39,165 bases of DNA from a virus: positions 1-39,165 of IMG/VR virus record IMGVR_UViG_3300042397_001415; one strand, written 5' to 3'. Below, one piece after another: positions 31,255-35,841 of this stretch (positions within the stretch are counted from its first letter, which is position 1; each line of letters starts with the position of its first letter). Under the pieces are notes generated by a model. The model had not been told where the DNA came from, did not search any database, and saw nothing but the letters and a program-made list of their open reading frames with translations. The position numbers were made by a program, and so were the translations under genes.

Positions 31255-32140
31255 CAAAATTTAATCCCATCTTCGCATAAGCTGACCGCATTCTGTCAGC
31301 AGCCTCATCCCTTAGCATCCTAAGCCATTTTGACGGATGATGCGCCGCCTTGCCTGCATTGCAAGACCAACATAACACCATAACATTATCCGCGCTATGT
31401 GTCCCGCCAAGTTTTAATGGTATGATGTGGTCGAGAACCTTATCGTCCCGCTCCATCAATCCATCACAACATGGGCAGACTTTTTCCGCAAATATGCTTT
31501 TCATAAAATCAGTGGTAATCGAGCCATCGGTTCTTTCGTCAATTAATTTCTGCCTTCTAGTGTTTCCGTTCCATTCACCAGAATGAACCTTTGCGGATCG
31601 GCAAGGTCGGCAAGTTTTCTGCCTTCCGTCCTTTGAGACATTATTTGGAGAAAAATCGCTAAACGGCTTGCGCAGATCGCAAGATGAACAAACCTTGCTC
31701 TGAGCCTTAATGTCGCTTTGTACCTCCGCGTGTGATCGTGCCCTGATTGAGCAACAATATTTCAAAATCTTGTTGGAATTATTTTCCTTGGGCCACTCGG
31801 ATCGAGGCTTTGTTTCACCGCATTTCTCACATTTGATTAACTCTGATTGACGCGCTGCCATTCTCTCCACCTTTCTCCTTGCCGCTTCAGCAGCTAGAAT
31901 TGGTCTTCTGACTGCCGCACACTCTTTATTAATATGGCCTAGACACTCCCGACAATTGCTGAGTGGGATTCCATTCTTATGGGGGAAAGAGTTAACTTCC
32001 TTATTTTGCTTGCATCTAGTGCAAAGCCATAAAGCGCCGTCAAATCTGCGTTCAATCGCGTTTTTGCGCAATTTTTCACCGTTGAACTGGCGGTTATCGA
32101 TTGTGCCGTCTTTTTTCAAAAGCATGGCTTTTTCTAACAT
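31247..32140 (-). CDS. HNH endonuclease with three N-terminal zinc fingers, next to terS
   Basis: A 297-aa protein. Three Cys-rich fingers occur in order (C-T-R-C ... C-R-E-C; C-E-K-C ... C-C; C-S-S-C ... C-R-P-C), then a C-terminal HNH (C-P-C-C, L-D-H-I-I-P-L-K-L-G-G-T, N-V-M-V-L-C-W-S-C-N-A-G-K). It may be a free-standing homing nuclease, or an HNH that helps the terminase cut DNA as in some cos phages; the zinc fingers and A+T-rich codons favour a mobile origin. ATG 32140 has no clear ribosome site; ATG 32125 (M6) is an alternative. The stop overlaps terS. Confidence 0.8.
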   Translation of the reverse strand: MLEKAMLLKKDGTIDNRQFNGEKLRKNAIERRFDGALWLCTRCKQNKEVNSFPHKNGIPLSNCRECLGHINKECAAVRRPILAAEAARRKVERMAARQSELIKCEKCGETKPRSEWPKENNSNKILKYCCSIRARSHAEVQSDIKAQSKVCSSCDLRKPFSDFSPNNVSKDGRQKTCRPCRSAKVHSGEWNGNTRRQKLIDERTDGSITTDFMKSIFAEKVCPCCDGLMERDDKVLDHIIPLKLGGTHSADNVMVLCWSCNAGKAAHHPSKWLRMLRDEAADRMRSAYAKMGLNFDE

Positions 32141-32159
32141 TAGTGGGGTTCTTAGTCAA
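32131..32159 (-). promoter_or_regulatory. Candidate late promoter at the HNH start
   Basis: TTGACT (32159-32154), 17 nt spacer, then TAGAAA (32136-32131) on the - strand. The -35 is good, the -10 is 4/6. It overlaps the first HNH start codon, so transcripts would begin near ATG 32125 (possibly leaderless). No better sigma-70 site is apparent after the terminator at 32412-32433, yet terS to lysis must be transcribed from somewhere in this region. Confidence 0.3.
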
Positions 32160-32411
32160 CAGTTCAGGCCCGACACTGTTTTTTAATAGCACCATGAATT
32201 ACCCCCTAGCCGGGGGCGGCCAGAAGAACCTAGTCGATAGGGCCAGAACCGGCCCTAGGGCCGCGCCACAAGCCCGCACAGAGACGAAACAAGCTCGCCC
32301 CTAGCCCTATCCCATTTGCTTTGCCCCTATGCTTAAATCGCTTCTATGGGGCTTGCGCGAAAAAGCCCGCAAGGCATAGGCCAAGCGGGCAAGCGATAGG
32401 GCGCGGGCAAT
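32141..32411. other. Gene-free, dyad-rich region upstream of terminase (candidate packaging/cos-like region)
   Basis: About 270 nt without a convincing gene. Dyads: C5-TAG-CCG5-type hairpin at 32202-32216, GGGCC-N6-GGCCC at 32240-32255, a perfect palindrome GGCCCTAGGGCC at 32251-32262, CTTGCG/CGCAAG and GCCCGC/GCGGGC stems at 32352-32390, and repeated CTATC/GATAGGG words. Lambda-type packaging sites lie upstream of terS. Here an HNH gene stands between. Assignment is by position only. Confidence 0.35.
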
Positions 32412-32433
32412 AAAAAAGGGGCCTTGCGGCCCC
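32412..32433 (-). terminator. Rho-independent terminator
   Basis: On the - strand: GGGGCC-GCAA-GGCCCC followed at once by TTTTTT. A six-base-pair GC stem with a stable GCAA tetraloop and a U tract is a strong intrinsic terminator. It closes the small early gene run (33894 to 32460), separating it from the terminase/structural operon. Confidence 0.85.
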
Positions 32434-32459
32434 TTCCCTTTATTCGATTGTTCGTAACG

Positions 32460-32609
32460 TCAAAGCAATTGCATTAAAAGCATTGTCCTATCCGTTAGCG
32501 GGCAATGGCCCGCTTCCAGTTTCTGATAGTGTCTATAGCTAAGCCCTAGGGCTTGTGCGGCACGTTCTTGCGTCAAGCCCTTAGCAAGCCGCCATTTTTT
32601 CATGTTCAT
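32460..32609 (-). CDS. Small Xre/Cro-type HTH DNA-binding protein (49 aa)
   Basis: [20 protein letters not shown] then L-G-L-S-Y-R-H-Y-Q-K-L-E-A-G, a clear HTH_3 helix-turn-helix (Q-E-R-A-A-Q-A-L-G-L-S-x-x-x-x-x-K-L-E). It is shorter than typical Cro but contains the complete HTH. It starts at an ATGA overlap with the previous gene and is the last gene before the terminator. It may regulate the operon or late genes. No RNA-polymerase or sigma motif is visible. Confidence 0.75.
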   Translation of the reverse strand: MNMKKWRLAKGLTQERAAQALGLSYRHYQKLEAGHCPLTDRTMLLMQLL

Positions 32610-32851
32610 GCCTGACCCCAATCCCTGAGCTTCAAATATGCATCCTGCGCAGCGACATAGGCGTCCCGTGCATCCCGATAGGCTTGATGCAATGCGGAAA
32701 GCTTAGGCGTGGCCACTCCGTCAATGAGATAACGCTTATCGCCTGCTTTATCGCCATACTTTAGCTCTAACTCCGCCTGCCATGCCTTATCCGTGGCAAG
32801 CATTGCGTGGAAAGCGTTGTCGCGTTCAATTGTTCTTTGTTCTAATGTCAT
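32606..32851 (-). CDS. Small hypothetical helical protein
   Basis: An 81-aa, mostly helical protein ([43 protein letters not shown]). Not assigned to a family. Leader AGAGGGATTAGGGAA directly precedes ATG 32851 and is nearly the same as that before the gene at 33187. Confidence 0.6.
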   Translation of the reverse strand: MTLEQRTIERDNAFHAMLATDKAWQAELELKYGDKAGDKRYLIDGVATPKLSALHQAYRDARDAYVAAQDAYLKLRDWGQA

Positions 32852-32994
32852 TTCCCTAATCCCTCTTTAATTAATTGTTTCATGCTTGCCAGTGTATCGG
32901 CGGCACCATAACCTAAGGCACTCCACCTTAGGCCATAGCCTATCTTCTGATTGCGCCATATGTTGACGCCCATGTATGTTACAACGTTTCGCAT
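32848..32994 (-). CDS. Small hypothetical protein (48 aa)
   Basis: A 48-aa basic protein ([30 protein letters not shown]). Its start has GAGAGG about 8 nt upstream. Its stop overlaps the next start (ATGA). I do not recognise it. Its tight packing between two real frames supports it as a gene. Confidence 0.55.
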   Translation of the reverse strand: MRNVVTYMGVNIWRNQKIGYGLRWSALGYGAADTLASMKQLIKEGLGK

Positions 32995-32995
32995 A

Positions 32996-33187
32996 TTAAT
33001 TGCCTCTCATTTCATTATAAACAATGTGCGCCCATTGTGCCGCCATTCTGTAGTCATCCATATAATCGACGGGTTCGGCAACATAGCAACGCTTGCTAGG
33101 GCTATGCTCAACTATAACTCGCCAACCTTTGCCAGTGTCTTTCATGCTAAGGCGATAGCCGTTAGGCTTTTCGATATGTTTCCACAT
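32996..33187 (-). CDS. Small hypothetical protein (63 aa)
   Basis: A 63-aa protein ([40 protein letters not shown]). Small beta/alpha composition, no known motif. AGAGGGAATTAGGGA lies directly before ATG 33187. The following gene starts two bases after its stop. Confidence 0.55.
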   Translation of the reverse strand: MWKHIEKPNGYRLSMKDTGKGWRVIVEHSPSKRCYVAEPVDYMDDYRMAAQWAHIVYNEMRGN

Positions 33188-33203
33188 TCCCTAATTCCCT
33201 CTA

Positions 33204-33374
33204 TTAAAACCTAGCGAACCTTGCCCGAACCCTGTTGGGGTCAATCCCTTGCCTAGTGGCTAGAAACTTATCTTTGGCCTGTTCGCAGCTTTCAGATTGT
33301 TCTGTGGTGCAACTGTAATGCCAGAAGCCGGAAAGACATTTTGTTTCGATATCGATTTTACGGAAAAGTTTCAT
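33204..33374 (-). CDS. Small hypothetical protein (56 aa)
   Basis: A 56-aa basic protein (MKLFRKIDIETKCLSGFWHY, then C-T-T-E-Q-S-E-S-C-E-Q and Q-G-I-D-P-N-R-V-R-A-R-F-A-R-F) with three Cys. Not recognised. ATG 33374 overlaps the preceding stop (ATGA). The longer frame to 33422 is inside the upstream gene. Confidence 0.55.
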   Translation of the reverse strand: MKLFRKIDIETKCLSGFWHYSCTTEQSESCEQAKDKFLATRQGIDPNRVRARFARF

Positions 33375-33724
33375 GCTGCAACCTCCAGCTCTTCTAATTG
33401 GCCCATAATATCGCCCGCCCATAGTTCGACGGCTGTTGAGAGATAGAAGCAGGCCATGCCAGTCCAGCTTTCGTTTTTATCAGGGGCGGGAATGTCGCCC
33501 AGATAGTCAAGGATATAATCAAGAACTTCGTTACCATGTTGCGACATTGTTTGCAACGCCTGCCAATATGTAACCGCAGGCATATAAGAGCCGCTGGCGC
33601 AACCGCCATTGCAGATTGATGCAATTGTCATTGCGCAGATGTCCTGCTCAATCCATTCAGGAACCTGAATGTTAAGCAGCTCAGCGACAGGGGTTTCACA
33701 ATTCCAGATTTCGTTAGTGTTCAT
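33371..33724 (-). CDS. Conserved small phage protein (DUF7222-like), unknown function
   Basis: A 117-aa acidic protein: T-P-V-A-E-L-L-N-I-Q-V-P-E-W-I-E-Q-D-I, G-G-C-A-S-G-S-Y-M-P-A-V-T-Y-W, W-T-G-M-A-C-F-Y-L-S-T-A-V-E-L-W-A. These motifs recur in early genes of several phages. No enzyme motif is visible. The GGCASG and GMACF Cys are conserved-looking. AAAGG precedes ATG 33724. Confidence 0.65.
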   Translation of the reverse strand: MNTNEIWNCETPVAELLNIQVPEWIEQDICAMTIASICNGGCASGSYMPAVTYWQALQTMSQHGNEVLDYILDYLGDIPAPDKNESWTGMACFYLSTAVELWAGDIMGQLEELEVAA

Positions 33725-33728
33725 GTTA

Positions 33729-33803
33729 TTAACCTTTCAATTCATCAATAATAATAGGAAGCATAGGCAAAAACAAAATTGCCAGCCAGATGAGTGATTG
33801 CAT
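33729..33803 (-). CDS. Tiny membrane peptide (24 aa)
   Basis: MQSLIWLAILFLPMLPIIID then E-L-K-G. Nearly the whole peptide is one hydrophobic segment. It follows the next tiny ORF closely (TAA-AATG) and precedes the DUF7222-like gene. Could be a small membrane effector or a spurious frame. Confidence 0.35.
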   Translation of the reverse strand: MQSLIWLAILFLPMLPIIIDELKG

Positions 33804-33804
33804 T

Positions 33805-33894
33805 TTATACGCTCCATTCAATGCGAGCGATACGGCGCGCAATAAGAGCGCCCGCGATTGACCAAAAAAGCACCGGAAAAACGATTGTAAGCAT
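33805..33894 (-). CDS. Tiny membrane peptide (29 aa)
   Basis: MLTIVFPVLFWSIAGALIAR then a basic end (R-I-A-R-I-E-W-S-V). One hydrophobic segment with a positively charged C-terminus. GGAGT precedes ATG 33894, and it is the first ORF after the promoter at 33923-33950, which argues that it is translated. Confidence 0.45.
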   Translation of the reverse strand: MLTIVFPVLFWSIAGALIARRIARIEWSV

Positions 33895-33922
33895 TTTTTA
33901 CTCCATCACTGTTAATGCACCC

Positions 33923-33950
33923 CTTTTATCACGGCATTATGCCGCGTCAA
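33923..33950 (-). promoter_or_regulatory. Promoter with palindromic operator in the spacer
   Basis: On the - strand: TTGACG (33950-33945), a 16-nt spacer, TAAAAG (33928-33923). The spacer contains CGGCAT-A-ATGCCG (33944-33932), a perfect 13-nt dyad. It stands 28 nt upstream of the first ORF of the small early gene run (33894). The dyad in the spacer is a natural repressor or activator site. Confidence 0.6.
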
Positions 33951-34181
33951 TCGCAAAAACGCAAAAGCGCAAAATTATTTTCATGCCGCGTTTTTATAAC
34001 GTGGGCGGGCCGCAAGCCCGATTGCATGTTGTCGCCATTGCTAGCGGGCCACCTCGGCGAAACATCGAAAAAATCGAAAAATTGGCCGCTCGCACGAATG
34101 TTGCCGAAACCTGCCAGATTTTGTAATTTTATTGCGGATCGAGTATGATTTCAGCAATATTGTTGCAAAAGCGGGGTCTGA
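33951..34181. other. Gene-free stretch
   Basis: No convincing gene on either strand. It contains A/T-rich runs such as two ATCGAAAAA(A) copies near 34074-34090 and a second ATGCCGCGT word (33992-34000) like that beside the promoter at 33939-33947. Longer + strand frames through here lack ribosome sites and protein-like composition. Confidence 0.4.
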
Positions 34182-34197
34182 GTGACAAATTTGTCAC
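34182..34197. promoter_or_regulatory. Perfect 16-bp palindrome, operator-like
   Basis: GTGACAAATTTGTCAC is its own reverse complement. It lies beside three 31-bp direct repeats and downstream of the 66-aa gene on the - strand. Such a site is typical for a dimeric DNA-binding protein; two HTH proteins are encoded by this phage. Confidence 0.55.
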
Positions 34198-34198
34198 A

Positions 34199-34291
34199 CC
34201 CCCATACGATTCACGACGAAAAATTTTGCCCCCCATACGATTTATGGAGCAAAATTTTAGCCCCTATACGATTTATGGGCCAATTTTCTGC
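34199..34291. repeat. Three 31-bp direct repeats
   Basis: The word ATACGATT occurs at 34204, 34235 and 34266, exactly 31 nt apart. Each is preceded by a C-run (CCCC/CCCCT) and followed by TATGGrsCAAAATTTT-type sequence (the first copy is more diverged). The third copy overlaps the stop codon of the 66-aa gene. Iteron-like; no spacers, so not CRISPR. Confidence 0.75.
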
Positions 34292-34473
34292 ACGTTCAGC
34301 GCCTTCGCGCATTCGCCAGCCCAAAAGCCAAAATCATAGATCGGCTCGCCACTCTCATCATATCGATCAACGCCCTGCTTCGCAGCGTTGCCCAGCAGCA
34401 CCATCAGATCGTTAAGCAGATTGGTCGCAAACAGGTGTTGGGGACCTTCCCAGATCACAAGATTATCGTTCAT
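34273..34473 (-). CDS. Small hypothetical protein (66 aa)
   Basis: A 66-aa acidic protein (MNDNLVIWEGPQHLFATNLL, N-D-L-M-V-L-L-G-N-A-A-K-Q-G, Y-D-F-G-F-W-A-G-E-C-A-K-A-L). No known domain. It follows the gpZ-like gene directly (AGGATG before ATG 34473). Its 3' end runs into the 31-bp repeats. Confidence 0.55.
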   Translation of the reverse strand: MNDNLVIWEGPQHLFATNLLNDLMVLLGNAAKQGVDRYDESGEPIYDFGFWAGECAKALNVQKIGP

Positions 34474-34474
34474 T

Positions 34475-35206
34475 TTACATCCTACTCATATACCTGTTGA
34501 ATATACGGCTGAAATGCTTTGGCAAGGAGTATTTTAGCTGAGAGTTCCCAACGCCATGAAAATTATAGCGCACCTGATAGTTGGGCGTCTTATTGGTAAA
34601 GATCAGGACTGGCCGAATATCGTCTCCGACACGCTCAGCAATATACTCCTGACCATCCTCACGCTTCATTAGGAAAAACTGCGCTGGCTTGCCTTCACGC
34701 TTCTTTGACGCCCTAGCCGTAGGGATCGTACCAAGGTCCGCCAGCATACGTGAATAAACTGAACCGGGGATGTTGCCGTAGGCATTTTTTGGATAATCAG
34801 ACGCCATCAGAGTGTAGCCACCTTGCAGCCAAGGCCCAAGACGCTTCTCTGAGCGTTTCTTGCGCCGAGGACCACCAAGCACATGCGGCCTGATCACATC
34901 ATTGGGCGAGCCACTCTGCGGGAACTCTTCGAAGTATGTTCCAGAGTTAGCCAGCGTCTGTCCAAGGCGCTTGCCTCCAAACTGCCCGCGATCTTTTCCA
35001 TAGGGCAGCGACTTCACCAGCCCCTTTTGAAGCCAAGGCGTAGGATTGTCGAACGACAGCTTCATTTCCTGTATCTGCGCCGCATGAATATCATGCACCG
35101 TTTCGGTCATGGCAGCAACGACAGCCTTCTCAATAAGTTGAGGAGCCTCCAGCATACGCTGGAAGGCCCTGTCAATTTCTGTCGTATCAATCTTCAGCGC
35201 AAGCAT
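34475..35206 (-). CDS. Tail-completion-like protein (gpZ/HK97 gp10-like) outside the structural block
   Basis: A 243-aa protein with an N-terminal helix (I-D-R-A-F-Q-R-M-L-E-A-P-Q-L-I-E-K-A-V-V-A-A-M-T-E-T), basic central part (G-P-R-R-K-K-R-S-E-K-R-L-G-P-W) and a C-terminal R-P-V-L-I-F-T-N-K-T-P-N-Y-Q-V-R-Y-N-F-H-G. The helix-plus-basic pattern and the final beta region resemble lambda gpZ / minor tail Z proteins, but the match is by eye. The location among replication-region genes, 5 kb from the structural operon, is unusual. Confidence 0.5.
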   Translation of the reverse strand: MLALKIDTTEIDRAFQRMLEAPQLIEKAVVAAMTETVHDIHAAQIQEMKLSFDNPTPWLQKGLVKSLPYGKDRGQFGGKRLGQTLANSGTYFEEFPQSGSPNDVIRPHVLGGPRRKKRSEKRLGPWLQGGYTLMASDYPKNAYGNIPGSVYSRMLADLGTIPTARASKKREGKPAQFFLMKREDGQEYIAERVGDDIRPVLIFTNKTPNYQVRYNFHGVGNSQLKYSLPKHFSRIFNRYMSRM

Positions 35207-35403
35207 CAGTCATCCACCGGCTCAAACTCGCCACACCAGTTCCAAGGGGAAACCACAGGCGAATAAAATTTAGGCCGACCAGCCTCATCAGTCGCGGTGA
35301 AGGTCGGGGGATAGCGACGGCAATAGCCATGCTGCCCAGAGGGAGCAGCCTTCCAAAAAATACACTCTTCACAGCACTCAGGAATTTCTACTTCTTCAAC
35401 CAT
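35206..35403 (-). CDS. Small cysteine-rich protein, putative zinc-binding
   Basis: A 65-aa protein: E-C-C-E-E-C-I-F-W, G-Y-C-R-R-Y-P-P, W-C-G-E-F. The C-x2-C-x-F/W, C-R-R-x-P-P and W-C-G-E-F motifs recur in small phage proteins likely to bind zinc. GGAAGGAAG precedes ATG 35403. Its stop overlaps the gpZ-like start (ATGA). Compare the protein encoded at 2850-3041. Confidence 0.65.
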   Translation of the reverse strand: MVEEVEIPECCEECIFWKAAPSGQHGYCRRYPPTFTATDEAGRPKFYSPVVSPWNWCGEFEPVDD

Positions 35404-35419
35404 TTTTCACTTCCTTCCG

Positions 35420-35440
35420 TTGGACGCATTTTACGTCCAA
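35420..35440. other. Perfect hairpin upstream of small Cys-rich gene
   Basis: TTGGACG-CATTTTA-CGTCCAA, a perfect 7-bp inverted repeat with a 7-nt loop. It lies between the repeat array and ATG 35403 and could be an operator or transcript structure; no U tract follows on the - strand. Confidence 0.4.
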
Positions 35441-35457
35441 ACCCCTTCAATCGTCAA

Positions 35458-35608
35458 TCACCTAAAAAGGCCCTTGGTGTGGATCACCTACTTTCACCTA
35501 CCCTATAGGGTTTAGGTGAAAATAGGTGATGACTTTCCACACCTTTACCACGCTATGTGGATAACTTTCACCTAATCACCTTAGGTGAAATTAGGTGAAA
35601 ATAGGTGA
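35458..35608. repeat. TAGGTGA iteron-like array with a perfect DnaA box; candidate replication origin
   Basis: Ten copies of AGGTGA/TCACCT occur at 35458, 35484, 35494, 35514, 35524, 35568, 35576, 35583, 35593 and 35603, several exactly 10 bp apart. Dyads include TCACCT-T-AGGTGA (35576-35588) and a ~30-bp symmetric block centred on CCCTATAGGG (35501-35510). TGTGGATAA at 35556-35564 is a perfect reverse DnaA box; TGTGGATCA at 35478-35486 is one mismatch off. Three further copies lie in the adjoining gene (35753-35778). The primase-helicase and DnaA domain IV genes lie immediately upstream. Confidence 0.7.
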
Positions 35609-35841
35609 TGAACCGAAATCCATGTATTATCAACGACTTGATAGCAAATATCACGTTTCCCATGGGCATAGACATCAATTTGCTCAACATCCGGTGCAAA
35701 AGCCTTGGTAAAATCGATTGTGCCTCGCATATCAGGCGCATTTTGCTCTGCTAGGTGATAGGTGATGTGTTTAGGTGATGTGATTTTGATACAAATCACA
35801 TGGCAACCCATGCTTTCAATCCATGTCCCGTCATCAATCAT
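35581..35841 (-). CDS. Small hypothetical protein, 3' end in the repeat array
   Basis: An 86-aa acidic protein (MIDDGTWIESMGCHVICIKI, then K-H-I-T-Y-H-L-A-E-Q-N-A-P-D, I-C-Y-Q-V-V-D-N-T-W-I). No family recognised. GGAGGAGG precedes ATG 35841 at a good distance and the start overlaps the primase-helicase stop. Its last codons (H-H-L-F-S-P-N-F-T) are read from the TCACCTA repeats, and an inverted repeat GTGATTT/AAATCAC (35780-35799) lies within it. Confidence 0.6.
   Translation of the reverse strand: MIDDGTWIESMGCHVICIKITSPKHITYHLAEQNAPDMRGTIDFTKAFAPDVEQIDVYAHGKRDICYQVVDNTWISVHHLFSPNFT

Noticed and set aside
32350-32390. tRNA-like folding in the dyad-rich region
   Set aside because: The stems do not form a cloverleaf with D and T-psi-C arm consensus; only simple hairpins are seen.
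34199-34291. 31-bp repeats as a CRISPR array
   Set aside because: The units follow each other without unique spacers and diverge internally; there are no cas genes. Direct iteron-like repeats fit better.
33794-34339. + strand frames across the gene-free promoter/repeat region
   Set aside because: No ribosome sites, low protein-like character, and they run through palindromes and repeats.
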